A DNA stretch of 64,000 nucleotides, from positions 186,001-250,000 of the forward strand of contig NZ_JAAUVN010000006.1 in the NCBI RefSeq assembly GCF_012030425.1, written 5' to 3'. This document shows, in pieces, positions 27,632 to 37,700 of the stretch; position 1 is the first letter of the stretch, and every line of letters starts with the position of its first letter. A program made the translations under genes and the position numbers. The stretch is from Sphingobacterium sp. B16(2022) (GTDB taxonomy: Bacteria; Bacteroidota; Bacteroidia; Sphingobacteriales; Sphingobacteriaceae). The notes under the pieces were generated by a model that searched no databases, was not told the DNA's origin, and was given only the letters and a program-made list of their open reading frames with translations.

Positions 27632-27958
27632 ATGTCAGAATTAAACAACAACATCAATATTCAAGATATTGAAGACGGAAATAATCAGCAAGATTTCTAT
27701 ACAAATTTCAAAGAAAAATTGATTGCTGTAGAACAATTTCCATCCTTGTACAAATTCAAATTCATTGTAAAAGCCGATTTGGACAAAATAGAGCAAGTAA
27801 AACAAGTGTTTACGCATGCAAGCACCAAATACGCGGAAAAAGAATCATCAGGTGGTAAATACAAGTCCATCACCGTAGAGACTTTTGTCAATAATGCCGA
27901 TGAAGTAATTGATTATTACAAAGAAGTATCTAAAATAGAATCCGTTATCATGTTATAA
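27632..27958 (+). CDS. DUF493 (YbeD-like) protein
   Basis: A small cytosolic protein with the ACT-like fold of the DUF493/YbeD family. Visible are LIAVEQFPSLYKFKFIVKAD near residue 30 and GGKYKSITVETFVNNADEVI near 75, the classic pattern. The function is unknown; regulatory roles have been suggested for relatives. ATG 27632 is chosen over TTG 27602 because an unusually strong ribosome site AAAGGAG sits about 8 bases ahead of it. 108 aa. It probably has its own transcript, ending at the terminator at 27968-27998. Confidence 0.88.
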   Translation: MSELNNNINIQDIEDGNNQQDFYTNFKEKLIAVEQFPSLYKFKFIVKADLDKIEQVKQVFTHASTKYAEKESSGGKYKSITVETFVNNADEVIDYYKEVSKIESVIML

Positions 27959-27967
27959 CAAATGAAC

Positions 27968-27998
27968 ACAGGCTGTCAAATAGACAGCCTGTTTTTTT
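27968..27998 (+). terminator. Rho-independent terminator after the DUF493 gene
   Basis: A 10-bp stem ACAGGCTGTC/GACAGCCTGT with a 5-base loop (AAATA), followed by seven T residues. It is 10 bases after the stop codon. Confidence 0.9.
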
Positions 27999-28018
27999 AT
28001 GACGGCAGAGTTATCCAA

Positions 28019-28945
28019 TTATTTTTTCAATAAAATAACAGAGTAAGTTCTACTTAGATTTTTACTTTCAAATAAGATTTTCAAAAGTCTATTTATATTT
28101 TTTTTCCCATAATGTGCAATCACACGTTGTACATCCTTTCGTCCAAGAAATTGACACCAAGTTGATTTTCGATCGTAAACAAAACTCCATTCATCAGCTT
28201 TACCTGTGTGCATCCCCTTGATCATATATAAAGAGTTATCAGCATAAGTCGCAAATAAATATTCTTCATATTCAACACAGTCAACCTCATAATTTCCACC
28301 ATTACTTTTAATCTCAAAAGAATAAGTATTAAAAATAGGTTTACCATAATAAATAGCAGGTCGATGACTAATTTGATATTTTTTCCAAAATTTATTTGTC
28401 TCATCTACCAAAGATTCATTATTGCCATAAATCCCCAATAATGAATCTTTTACATTTCCCATTGCGATTATCAAAGTGTCTTTTAATGAATGACTCTCAA
28501 AATAGGATGGAGATAGATGCTGAGAAAATTTATCTAAATAACTTTTCATTCCACCCTTAAATATGGCATTGACTCCTAAATTAATAAATAAGGTTTCATT
28601 AATTTTCCCATACCCCTTATAAACATCAATCAACATTTGGTTTTCCTCAGCATCATAAAAATTTCTAATTTCATACAAAAAAGAATCTTGAATTGCTACT
28701 TCATTTCGAATATCTGAATCAAATTTTCTCATAATGACCGAGTCGCTAGACCAGCTAATTTGATTTTCTATTTTGCTAAATGTGGTAATAGGTTGAGATA
28801 ATTTAATCCCTTTCTTATTGATTTCTTTTTGTAAAATCAAAGACAGAGATCTTAAATTATCTTTCATAAGATTTTGCCCCTTGCAAGTTGCAACCCAACA
28901 AAAGAAAAAACCGATTATTACAATTGTAGTTTTAAATTTAGCCAT
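28019..28945 (-). CDS. Secreted protein of unknown function
   Basis: I do not recognise the family. A hydrophobic N-terminus (about 5-20) ends WVATCKGQN, which could be a lipobox (VATC) or a signal peptidase I site. The rest (308 aa) is soluble with mixed alpha/beta composition. Only two cysteines occur after the signal: one in NYEVDCVEYEEYL and one in WCQFLGRKDVQ. There are no repeats or catalytic motifs I can name. It stands alone between the DUF493 terminator and the pnp terminator, so it has its own transcript. Confidence 0.7.
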   Translation of the reverse strand: MAKFKTTIVIIGFFFCWVATCKGQNLMKDNLRSLSLILQKEINKKGIKLSQPITTFSKIENQISWSSDSVIMRKFDSDIRNEVAIQDSFLYEIRNFYDAEENQMLIDVYKGYGKINETLFINLGVNAIFKGGMKSYLDKFSQHLSPSYFESHSLKDTLIIAMGNVKDSLLGIYGNNESLVDETNKFWKKYQISHRPAIYYGKPIFNTYSFEIKSNGGNYEVDCVEYEEYLFATYADNSLYMIKGMHTGKADEWSFVYDRKSTWCQFLGRKDVQRVIAHYGKKNINRLLKILFESKNLSRTYSVILLKK

Positions 28946-28970
28946 ACAGTAGTAAGATGCAGAAATATTT

Positions 28971-29018
28971 AATCATATAAAAAAAGCTCACTTTTCAGTG
29001 AGCTTTTTTTATATGATT
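28971..29018 (-). terminator. Terminator of pnp
   Basis: A perfect 22-bp inverted repeat (28971-28992 and 28997-29018) with loop TTTC and core AAGCTCACT/AGTGAGCTT. The run of seven A on the plus strand gives the U-tract on the minus-strand transcript, 12 bases after the pnp stop. Confidence 0.9.
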
Positions 29019-29030
29019 AAGTTTTAAAAC

Positions 29031-31190
29031 TTATGCTTGTGGAGCTGCATCAGCAGCAGGTTTATCTTCACGAGGAGGACGAGGTAATAAAGCTTTACGA
29101 GAAAGTTTCAATTTACCTTGTTTGTCGATATCCAATAATTTAACCGTTACTTTATCACCTTCAGTAAAGATACCATCCATCGTTTCAAAACGTTTCCAAT
29201 CAATCTCAGAGATGTGTAATAAACCATCTTTTCCTGGCATGATTTCAACGAAAGCACCAAAAGGCATAATAGACTTCACTTTACCTTCGTAAGTAGCACC
29301 TACCTCAGGTTTAGCAGCGATATTTTTAATACGTGTACTTGCATCATCAATAGCAGCTTTATTGTCCGCAAAGATCTGAACGATACCTTTACCATCTACT
29401 TCTTCAATAGAAATAGTAGCACCTGTTTCACGTTGCATTTCTTGGATAATTTTACCACCTGGACCGATGATAGCACCAATAAATTCTTTATCGATGATGA
29501 TCTGAACAATACGAGGAGCATGAGGTTTGTAATCTTCACGTGGCTCAGAAATTGTTTTCTTCATTTCACCTAAGATATGAAGACGAGCCTCTTTCGCTTG
29601 ATCCAAAGCTTGTGTCAAAACTTCCCATTTCAATCCATTGATCTTTAAGTCCATTTGACAAGCAACAATACCTTTTTCAGTACCCGTTACTTTAAAGTCC
29701 ATATCACCTAAATGATCTTCATCACCTAAGATATCAGAAAGAATTGCATATTTACCCGTTTTCTCATCCGAGATTAAACCCATCGCGATACCAGAAACTG
29801 GAGCTTTCAATTTAATACCCGCATCTAATAATGCTAATGTACCAGCACAAACAGTTGCCATTGATGAAGAACCGTTAGATTCTAAGATATCAGAAACAAC
29901 ACGGATTGTATAAGGATTTTCAGCTACTGGAGGCAATACTTGTCTCAATGAGCGTAATGCTAAATTACCGTGACCTACTTCACGACGACCTGGACCTCTA
30001 TTTGGTCTAGCCTCACCTGTAGAGAATGCAGGGAAATTGTAGTGAAGGATAAATTTGTTATAACCGTTGATGAATGCACCATCGATCATTTGCTCTGCAT
30101 CTTTAGCACCTAAAGTAACAGAAGTTAATGATTGCGTTTCACCACGTGTAAATACAGCTGAACCGTGAGCTGCAGGTAAATAATTTACTTCCGACCAGAT
30201 AGGACGTACAGTACGTACATCACGACCGTCAAGACGCTTTCCTTCATCCAATACTAGATTACGAACAGCATCATACTGCACATCATGGAAATATTTTTTG
30301 AATAAGAACTTCGTATCCTCATCCAATTCTTCTGGAAGTGTTGCTCTGAATTCTTCAGCAATCTTTGCGAAAGCTTCAGAACGGTCATGCTTTGCAGAAG
30401 CAGAAGCTGCTACAGCATATACTTTATCATAAGTCGCGCTGAAAATTTCAGCTCTCAACGTCTCATTAGTTGGCTCATGGTTATACTCACGTTTTACATT
30501 TTTACCTACTAAATTTGCTAATTCAACTTGAGCAGCAACTTGTTTTTTGATCGCCTCATGCGCAAAAGCAATCGCTTCTACCATTTCAGTCTCAGAAATT
30601 TCACTACACTCACCTTCAACCATACCTATATCTTGAGCAGAACCAGCTACGATAAATTCTAAAGTTGCTCTTTCTAATTCAGACATTTTTGGATTGATGA
30701 CCAATTGACCATCTATTTTCGCAACGCGAACCTCAGAAATAGGTCCATTGAAAGGAATATCAGAAACCGCAATAGCAGCAGAAGCTGCTAAACCAGCTAA
30801 TGCATCCGGCATAATATCTTTATCTGCAGAGATCAAAGAGATCATCACTTGTGTATCTGCATGATAGTTCTCAGGGAATAAAGGACGTAAAGCTCTATCG
30901 ACCAAACGTGAGATTAGGATCTCATAATCTGATAAACGTGCCTCACGACGCAAGAAACCACCAGGAATACGACCTGTAGCCGCGTATTTTTCTTGGTAAT
31001 CTACTGACAAAGGCAAAAAGTCAACTCCAGATTTCGCTTCTTTAGCAGAAACGACTGTTGCTAGAAGCATCGTATCACCTTGTTTTAAAACTACTGCACC
31101 ATCAGCCTGTTTAGCCAATTTACCAGTAGAAAGTTCGATCTGGGAGCCATTGCCCATATCTATTACTGTTTTGATTTCGTTATAACTCAT
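29031..31190 (-). CDS. pnp: Polyribonucleotide nucleotidyltransferase (PNPase)
   Basis: A phosphorolytic 3'-5' exoribonuclease central to mRNA decay, working as a trimer. Two RNase PH domains (about 1-230 and 310-540) are joined by the alpha-helical domain. The active-site region includes NGSSSMATVCAGTLALLDAG and DILGDEDHLGDMDFKV. Then come the KH domain (IGAIIGPGGKIIQEMQRETG, about 560-620) and the S1 domain (GKVKSIMPFGAFVEIMPGKD, about 625-695). The C-terminal tail is short and basic/Ala-rich. 719 aa is standard. It follows rpsO as in many bacteria, but here a terminator and a promoter separate the two. Confidence 0.97.
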   Translation of the reverse strand: MSYNEIKTVIDMGNGSQIELSTGKLAKQADGAVVLKQGDTMLLATVVSAKEAKSGVDFLPLSVDYQEKYAATGRIPGGFLRREARLSDYEILISRLVDRALRPLFPENYHADTQVMISLISADKDIMPDALAGLAASAAIAVSDIPFNGPISEVRVAKIDGQLVINPKMSELERATLEFIVAGSAQDIGMVEGECSEISETEMVEAIAFAHEAIKKQVAAQVELANLVGKNVKREYNHEPTNETLRAEIFSATYDKVYAVAASASAKHDRSEAFAKIAEEFRATLPEELDEDTKFLFKKYFHDVQYDAVRNLVLDEGKRLDGRDVRTVRPIWSEVNYLPAAHGSAVFTRGETQSLTSVTLGAKDAEQMIDGAFINGYNKFILHYNFPAFSTGEARPNRGPGRREVGHGNLALRSLRQVLPPVAENPYTIRVVSDILESNGSSSMATVCAGTLALLDAGIKLKAPVSGIAMGLISDEKTGKYAILSDILGDEDHLGDMDFKVTGTEKGIVACQMDLKINGLKWEVLTQALDQAKEARLHILGEMKKTISEPREDYKPHAPRIVQIIIDKEFIGAIIGPGGKIIQEMQRETGATISIEEVDGKGIVQIFADNKAAIDDASTRIKNIAAKPEVGATYEGKVKSIMPFGAFVEIMPGKDGLLHISEIDWKRFETMDGIFTEGDKVTVKLLDIDKQGKLKLSRKALLPRPPREDKPAADAAPQA

Positions 31191-31261
31191 TCGTTGTTAT
31201 TTGCGATATGCTTTTCATCTTTTGGCAGCATACCTATATTAAAAATATTTTAATTTCATCG

Positions 31262-31291
31262 CAAAGATAAGGTAAAATATTTATAATCAAA
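31262..31291 (-). promoter_or_regulatory. Promoter of pnp
   Basis: On the minus strand TTTG (31288-31291), then 18 bases, then TATCTTTG (31262-31269). Both boxes are perfect for the Bacteroidota vegetative promoter. The predicted start is near 31255, giving a leader of about 65 bases. Confidence 0.75.
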
Positions 31292-31397
31292 CTGACGTAA
31301 GTTGCATTTATGACAGTAATTATCATGTGCCCCTTAAACATTGAAGATGGTTTTATAATAAAAGAAGCATAAAATCATCATATCAAAAATCGGTAAC

Positions 31398-31427
31398 AAA
31401 AAAAGCCATCTCCAAAGAGACGGCTTT
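31398..31427 (-). terminator. Terminator of rpsO
   Basis: An 11-bp stem, AAAGCCATCTC with GAGACGGCTTT and loop CAAA. The single A/C mismatch on the plus strand is a G-U pair in the minus-strand RNA. An A-run at 31398-31404 gives the U-tract. It separates rpsO from pnp. Confidence 0.85.
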
Positions 31428-31450
31428 CTAAAGTTTTTATAACTAAAAGC

Positions 31451-31729
31451 TTATTTGATGATATCACGTAAACCTAGACCTTTAATGATCGCACGGTAAC
31501 GGTTGATGTCAGTTTTGTACAGGTAAGCTAATAATGAACGACGTTTACCTACTAACATTTGTAGGGCACGTTGTGTGTTAAAATCTTTTCTGTTTTTTTT
31601 CAAATGCTCAGTTAAGTGAGCAATTCTCTTAGTGAATAAAGCTACTTGTCCTTCTGTAGAACCTGTGTTCGTTGCCGAACCTGCAAATTCCGCGAAGATA
31701 TCTGCTTTGTACTCTTTACTTAAATACAT
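31451..31729 (-). CDS. rpsO: 30S ribosomal protein S15
   Basis: Binds the central domain of 16S rRNA and helps nucleate small-subunit assembly. 92 aa, full length. Visible are TGSTEGQVALFTKRIAHLTEHL (about 23-44), KDFNTQRALQMLVGKRRSLLAYL (about 48-70) and the C-terminal RYRAIIKGLGLRD, the standard S15 sequence. It has its own strong promoter and terminator, followed by pnp. Confidence 0.98.
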   Translation of the reverse strand: MYLSKEYKADIFAEFAGSATNTGSTEGQVALFTKRIAHLTEHLKKNRKDFNTQRALQMLVGKRRSLLAYLYKTDINRYRAIIKGLGLRDIIK

Positions 31730-31774
31730 CTCTGAAATAATATTAAAGCGTTAAAAATTTTTGTTAATTGACTG

Positions 31775-31805
31775 CAAAGGTAGCACTTAAACTTTAATCT
31801 GCAAA
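31775..31805 (-). promoter_or_regulatory. Promoter of rpsO
   Basis: On the minus strand TTTG (31802-31805), then 19 bases, then TACCTTTG (31775-31782). Both boxes are perfect at ideal spacing. The start should be near 31768, about 40 bases ahead of the ATG. The -33 box sits inside the loop of an inverted repeat (31785-31829). Confidence 0.8.
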
Positions 31806-31829
31806 GAAAATGAAGATTAAAGTTTAAGT
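31785..31829. repeat. 16-bp inverted repeat around the -33 box of rpsO
   Basis: Arms ACTTAAACTTTAATCT (31785-31800) and AGATTAAAGTTTAAGT (31814-31829) are perfect complements with a 13-base spacer. The spacer contains the -33 element, and the left arm lies in the promoter spacer. It has no T-tract, so it is not an obvious terminator for the acyltransferase gene that ends at 31960. An operator is the simplest reading. Confidence 0.6.
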
Positions 31830-31959
31830 AGTAACGCTGTAGTATTAAAGTACCACCTTAATGGGTACCTAGTAATTTACATAAAGTTTAAATCAATTGA
31901 GGGACAAAATACCTGACAACAATAAACTTAAAATTCGCTCTGCATTAATAAGGAATGCC

Positions 31960-33174
31960 TTAAACTTTCACATAGATTTTCTTTTTATCCAAGTAATAGC
32001 ATATACCCCACATCAAGGCCAAAAAGCATAACGAGTAAAAGAAAGAACCTACCTCTGGTGGACCAGGTAATGGTTTGCAGATTGTTGTATAAAACCAGGT
32101 AAATGCATTGGTATATAAAGCAGTTCCATCATCTCCTACCCCATCCGGAATACGGATCAACCCTACCAATCGCGGTAAAACACCACTTAGTACAAAGATA
32201 AAAAGCGGATTTTTGCCAAACACATCAAAAAATTTAGTCAGACTATTTTTCACACCTTGCACTTCAACAAACCAGATCATTCCGCCGATGGTCATAATTC
32301 CTAATCCCGTTGTGTACAGCACATAGGAACTTGTCCATATTTTTTTGTTGATCGGAAAACCTAATGACCAGATCCATGCTAAAACCACCAGAATAAACCC
32401 CGTTACAAATAACCCAGAAAGTAATTTGAAATGAGGCTCTTTACTTTCGGGAACCTTAGACCATAACCAATCTACCTGTCCTTGCTTCTTGATATAAGCA
32501 CCGGCAAGATAACCGAAAACGACTTGCACAATAGTCGGTAATGTACTCATCAGGCCTTCAGGATCAAAAGGTACCCCTTCTCCTTTATAAATATGAGCTA
32601 CTCCCAATAGCTGTATATCAATCGGAGTTCCAAACCAACCTGCAAGGCTATAAGGATCTCCTGCCTGTCCAGCAAAAGCACAAATAGCCCAATAAGCCAA
32701 TAAGATAACAGCAGAAATCCAGATTAACGCCTTCTCTTTAAAGTAATAAGCCAGAATAGAAGCAAAACAATACGCCAAAGCAATGCGCTGAAGTACACCT
32801 AATATCCGGATGCCCTTTTCAGGATTATTTGGATTTACCCAATGTTTCAATCCAAGTGTATCAACGTCCCACTGCACAAACGGAGCCCAGTTAAGGAATA
32901 AACCAATAGCAAAAATCAAAACCGTTCTTTTGATAACTTTCTTCCAGAATACAGCATCTCCAGCTTCCTGAAGTCGAGGAATAACAAAAGACATGGCATT
33001 ACCAACTGCAAATAGAAAAAAAGGAAAAACAAGATCCGTTGGGGAACAGCCATGCCAACCGGCATGTTTTAATGGTGCGAACATATGAGCCCATGTTCCA
33101 GGGTTATTGACCATAATCATCAGAGCAACTGTAGCTCCTCGGAATACGTCAAGTGAATAATAACGCTGTTTCAT
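31960..33174 (-). CDS. NagX/HGSNAT-like membrane acyltransferase (DUF5009)
   Basis: A multi-pass inner-membrane protein (ten or more helices, 404 aa) related to heparan-alpha-glucosaminide N-acetyltransferase and NagX (COG4299). It starts with the family signature YYSLDVFRGATVALMIMVNN, followed by HAGWHGCSPTDLVFPFFLFAVG with the conserved His-Asp pair. Relatives transfer acetyl groups onto amino sugars across the membrane, which would fit a glycan-use region. The exact substrate here is unknown. It lies alone, divergent from the first ROK gene. Confidence 0.88.
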   Translation of the reverse strand: MKQRYYSLDVFRGATVALMIMVNNPGTWAHMFAPLKHAGWHGCSPTDLVFPFFLFAVGNAMSFVIPRLQEAGDAVFWKKVIKRTVLIFAIGLFLNWAPFVQWDVDTLGLKHWVNPNNPEKGIRILGVLQRIALAYCFASILAYYFKEKALIWISAVILLAYWAICAFAGQAGDPYSLAGWFGTPIDIQLLGVAHIYKGEGVPFDPEGLMSTLPTIVQVVFGYLAGAYIKKQGQVDWLWSKVPESKEPHFKLLSGLFVTGFILVVLAWIWSLGFPINKKIWTSSYVLYTTGLGIMTIGGMIWFVEVQGVKNSLTKFFDVFGKNPLFIFVLSGVLPRLVGLIRIPDGVGDDGTALYTNAFTWFYTTICKPLPGPPEVGSFFYSLCFLALMWGICYYLDKKKIYVKV

Positions 33175-33543
33175 AAAATAGTTTGTTTAAGGCATAAAAA
33201 TAACAATTTTACTATTCACTTTTAAGCGCAATTTAATTTAAAATGGCATAAACACGGATTTTTGTTTTTTAAATAGAAATCAATATTATCCATCATCACC
33301 TCAAACAAAAACATAAGAAAGTAGAAGCAATAAAGTATGCATAACAACTGTAAAAGGATCCGCGAGCTTTTTACGTCTGTTACATTCCAAAAAACTTTTG
33401 AAAAATAAATCAAATTAAACTGCCAATTATTAATAAAACAAGACAAAGACCCTTATACTTATTAATAAATATTATAAAGTCATGGATTTTACAAAGAAAT
33501 TTGCTTTCTTTACCCCTTCAATACGACAATACGGAGATTATTA
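33175..33543. other. Divergent gap before the first ROK-SusC-SusD cassette
   Basis: 369 bases without a supported gene. The one notable sequence is ATTAATAA, present twice as part of near-palindromic TTATTAATAA-like segments about 30-110 bases before the ROK start; these might bind the regulator. No clear TAnnTTTG promoter was found for either flanking gene. Confidence 0.4.
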
Positions 33544-34722
33544 ATGATGAACAGCCAAATCTTAAAAGCACTTTACTTTCAGGAATCACAATCAATTGCA
33601 CAGCTAAGTAAAACTTTTAATAAAAGTATTCCGGTTATTACCAAATCAATAAATTCCTTACTGGAAATGAAACTCATTGAGGGTAATGGTTTTGCGACAT
33701 CAACGGGAGGAAGACGCGCTATTCAATTCAAGCTAAACAATAGCCTTTCTCACTATATGTTAGTTATTGCGCTTGATCAATATTATACATCGATTTACAT
33801 TTATAATCTCGAAAACAAAATAATTGAACAGATTACTGATCAATATAATCCCCTTTCTTGCGAGTCAGAAGCACTCCAAAACATCATCAGTTATGCTGAT
33901 CAGCTAATTACTCAGTCACAGATTCCACTAGCCAATTTTATTGCGGCTGGTGTCAGTATGCCCGGATTTGTAAACACACAAAAAGGCGTTAATGATTCGT
34001 ACGATAAAAAATGTAACCTACACCACATTAAAAAACACATCACTGATCATTTTAAAATTCCGACGATTATTGAAAACGACTCCACCTGCATTGCTTTTGC
34101 CGAACAAAAATTTGGCGCTGCACAAAAGACAACAAATGCGTTAGTCATCAATTTAAATTGGGGGGTCGGATTAGGCATGATCGTAAACGGTCAAATATTT
34201 AAAGGATCGAGTGGTTATGCAGGAGAATTTAGCCATATACCACTAAGCCATAGCAACACCCTGTGTTCCTGTGGAAAAAAAGGATGTTTAGAAGTAGAGG
34301 CATCGTTAAGCGCTGCAGTAAAAGATGTACAGAATGCTTTAAAGGCCGGAGAAAAATCGAGTTTAGAATCCGAGCAGTATAATAACCTATTAGCACAAGG
34401 AGATGCTTTACTGGAGAATGCATTACAGGGTGATCAGCTTGCTATTGCCAGTCTTGGAAAAATTGGCTATATGTTAGGAAAAGGCATTGCTACATTAATT
34501 CATATCCTCAACCCCGAAGTCATCATCATCAGTGGCCGGGGAGCCAAAGCCGGCGCCATACTCATGCCTCAGATTCAGACTGCAGTAAATGAATTTTGCA
34601 TACCTAGATTGGCCAGCACAACACAATTAAAAATATCAGAAACAAATAAACAGGCACAAAGTATTGGGACTGTTGCCTTTATTATAGAAAACACATTACA
34701 AACCCTTATAACTACAAACTAA
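33544..34722 (+). CDS. ROK-family regulator of the first SusCD cassette
   Basis: A NagC/XylR-type regulator: an N-terminal winged helix (about 1-65: QSIAQLSKTFNKSIPVITKS, then TGGRRAIQFKL) joined to a ROK sugar-binding domain. The ROK zinc site GEFSHIPLS...CSCGKKGCLE (about 225-250) and ENDSTCIAF with the Asp of the sugar site are kept. The ATP-phosphate loop that reads DxGGT in kinases is ALDQYYTS here, so it should sense sugar without phosphorylating it. SusC starts 21 bases downstream, so it is co-transcribed with what it likely controls. A close paralog is at 41398-42573. Confidence 0.92.
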   Translation: MMNSQILKALYFQESQSIAQLSKTFNKSIPVITKSINSLLEMKLIEGNGFATSTGGRRAIQFKLNNSLSHYMLVIALDQYYTSIYIYNLENKIIEQITDQYNPLSCESEALQNIISYADQLITQSQIPLANFIAAGVSMPGFVNTQKGVNDSYDKKCNLHHIKKHITDHFKIPTIIENDSTCIAFAEQKFGAAQKTTNALVINLNWGVGLGMIVNGQIFKGSSGYAGEFSHIPLSHSNTLCSCGKKGCLEVEASLSAAVKDVQNALKAGEKSSLESEQYNNLLAQGDALLENALQGDQLAIASLGKIGYMLGKGIATLIHILNPEVIIISGRGAKAGAILMPQIQTAVNEFCIPRLASTTQLKISETNKQAQSIGTVAFIIENTLQTLITTN

Positions 34723-34743
34723 TTAGCTTATAAATCATTACTC

Positions 34744-37700
34744 ATGAATTATTTTCAGAAAAAGAGTGCAGGATTAGCGTTATGCACTTTAGTCAGTGCA
34801 TCATCCTTATTCGCACAGCAATCCATTACCGGAACAGTAAAAGATGCTTCGGGACCAGTATCCGGCGTAACGGTTACCGTAAAAGGAACCTCACGAGCGA
34901 CACAAACCACTGCAAACGGCAGCTTTACCATCCAGGCTTCACAAGGAGAAACTTTACGATTTACTACGATTGGATACAAACCAACAGAAGTTTTGGTTGG
35001 TTCAACTAAATCGATTAATGTAACGTTGATACAAGACGCTTCAGCTTTAGATGAAGTGGTCGTGACAGCAATGGGTATTAAACGCGATGCAAAAGCTTTA
35101 GGATATGCGGTCAGCAGTATCAAAGCAGAAGAAATTACAAAAGCGGGTAACACGAACTTTGGATCGGCTTTATATGGTAAAGCTCCAGGTGTAAAAATCA
35201 CAACAGCACCAGGTGGTTCTGCAAGTGCCGTAAACGTACAAATTCGAGGAATTAACTCATTAAATTTTCAAAGACAACCTCTTTATGTAGTTGACGGTAT
35301 CATTATCCGTAATGATCAGCAAAATGGGTCTAGTGGCGCAAATAATAATAATTACTGGAATGATCAACGCATCCGCGGTAATGGTATGTTAGATATCAAT
35401 CCTTCCGATATCGAAAATATCTCTATTTTAAAAGGTGCGGCCGCAAGTGCATTATATGGCTCCGATGCAGCAAGTGGCGTTATTGTGATCACAACTAAAA
35501 AAGGTATTAAGGGAAAAGGATTGGGTGTTGACTTCAATTACAATGGATCAATAGAAAGAGCTGCTTTCCTTCCTAAATTTCAGAATACCTATGGTCCTGG
35601 ATATGACGCGAAAACAAATATTGCCAATGGCGCTACTGCAGAAGGGTGGTTTGTTGACGACAAACTACCTGGAGGAAGAAGACCATATTACAGGGCATAC
35701 GGAAGTTTTGGGCCTAAATTTACAGGCGAAGATGTCCTATGGTGGGATGGTCAAATTAGACCTTATGTTGCTAGAAAAAACAACTACTACGACGTATTCG
35801 ACAAAGGTTACAATTCAACAGCCAACGTTGGAATATCCAATCAAACTGATAAAATTAACTACCGTTTAAGTGCTACACGTATGGACTACAAAAGTACAAG
35901 TCCAGGCAGTAAACAAAATAAAAACACCTTCAACTTAAACAGTACGGTTAAATTAAGTAGCAAATTATCAACCGATATCGTAGCCAACTTTGTGAATACA
36001 AACACGCACAATAGAGCGCGCTTATTGGGTGAGGTCTTAGGTACATTTGATGGTTTTTTCAGCAGAACGGAGGATATGTCTGCGATGAAGAATGCCTATC
36101 AAACATCAGAAGGTTACAAATATTCAAAACAAGGAAGTGGTCGTCCAGAAGAATTTTTGTTTCCTATGAGAGCAACAAACTTACTAGATTATTTTTGGAA
36201 TCAATACAAAAATAGTTACGAAGAAACCGAAAATAGAATCTTAACGAGCGCAACATTAAATTGGGATGTTGTCAATCATTTAAAATTCAGAGGGCGAATC
36301 GGTAATGACTTTACCTCAGCGACCAGTACAAATAAACAATATACAGAATATGCAACTGCTTACAATCCGGCAAAAAGTAGCACCGGTGGTTTTGGAACTT
36401 CCAAAGGAGCCTACTCGATTTTGTATGGTGATGCCATGTTGACATACAGCAATAAGATTAGTCAGGATTTTGATTATTCAGCAAGTTTAGGTTTTCAATC
36501 CAGAACCGAAAGCTACGATGATCAATCTTCAAATACGGCGGCAGGTCTAGTGACAGAAAACTGGTTTAGCTTAAGTAATAGTTATGCACAAGCCGAAACG
36601 ACCAACAGTCGAAAAGAGATGTTAAAATATGCCTATTTTGGAACCTTAAATATTGGCTATAAAGGCTATGCCTATTTAGATGGTACCTACCGTTCAGAAT
36701 ATTCATCAACATTACCAACTGCAAACAACAATTATCAGTACGGTTCTGTTAGTGGAAGTTTTATCTTCAGTGATGCATTTGACTTGAAATCTGATAAATT
36801 CTCCTATGGTAAATTACGTGCATCATACGGTATTGTAGGTAACGATGCCCCAATTTACGCAGCGAATATCTCCAATACGCAGGCACCACTTCTAAGTGTC
36901 AATGGTGCAGTACCTTCATTAACCTATACCAGCAATTATGGTAATCTAAACTTAAAACCAGAACGTAAGTACGAAATGGAATTTGGTGTAGAGTTAAAGT
37001 TTCTTAAAAATAGATTAGGCTTAGATGTAAGTTACTACAATAACTACATTGAAGATCAAATCCTTAACTTGACACTTCCCTCTTCAACAGGTGCTAGAAG
37101 TCAGATTCTTAACATAGGTAAAGTTGCGAATAATGGTTTAGAGGTATCTTTAAACGGCACGCCGATCCAAAATGATAACTTCACTTGGACATCAAGACTA
37201 AATTATTCATTCAACAATTCTAAAGTAAAAACATTAGCACCAGGCGTTGACGAACTTCTTTTTTATTCGGCAGATGAAAACTCTTTAAAAATCACAGCTA
37301 GAGAAGGTGAAAAACTAGGAAACATCTACGTATATGACATCGCAAAAGATCAGCAGGGTAATAATATAATTTCTAACGAAGGCTTTTACGTGATCGATAA
37401 AACGAAATACAAGCATGTAGGTAACATTATGCCAAAAGCAATCGGAGGCTGGACCAATACCTTTACTTACAAGAACTTTATGCTAGATTTTACAGCAGAT
37501 TACCGTTTCGGAGGACAGATGGTATCTGAAAACCTCAAATATGGTATGAGTGCAGGTTTATATGAAAACACACTTCAGTATAGAGAGACAGGCATAACGC
37601 TACAAGGTGTCAATGCAAACACAGGAAAAGCAAATGATGTACATTTAAGTGCTCCTGAATACTATATGAATACGTTCGGCTGGGGAGCAAACTCTTGGTC

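Noticed and set aside
33222..33446. A 74-codon minus-strand open frame before the first ROK gene
   Set aside because: Composition is unlike neighbouring genes, there is no ribosome site, and the region is a divergent promoter gap.
34755..35201. Long antisense open frames inside both SusC genes and actB
   Set aside because: They mirror the codon pattern of the genes on the other strand and have no start signals or family features.
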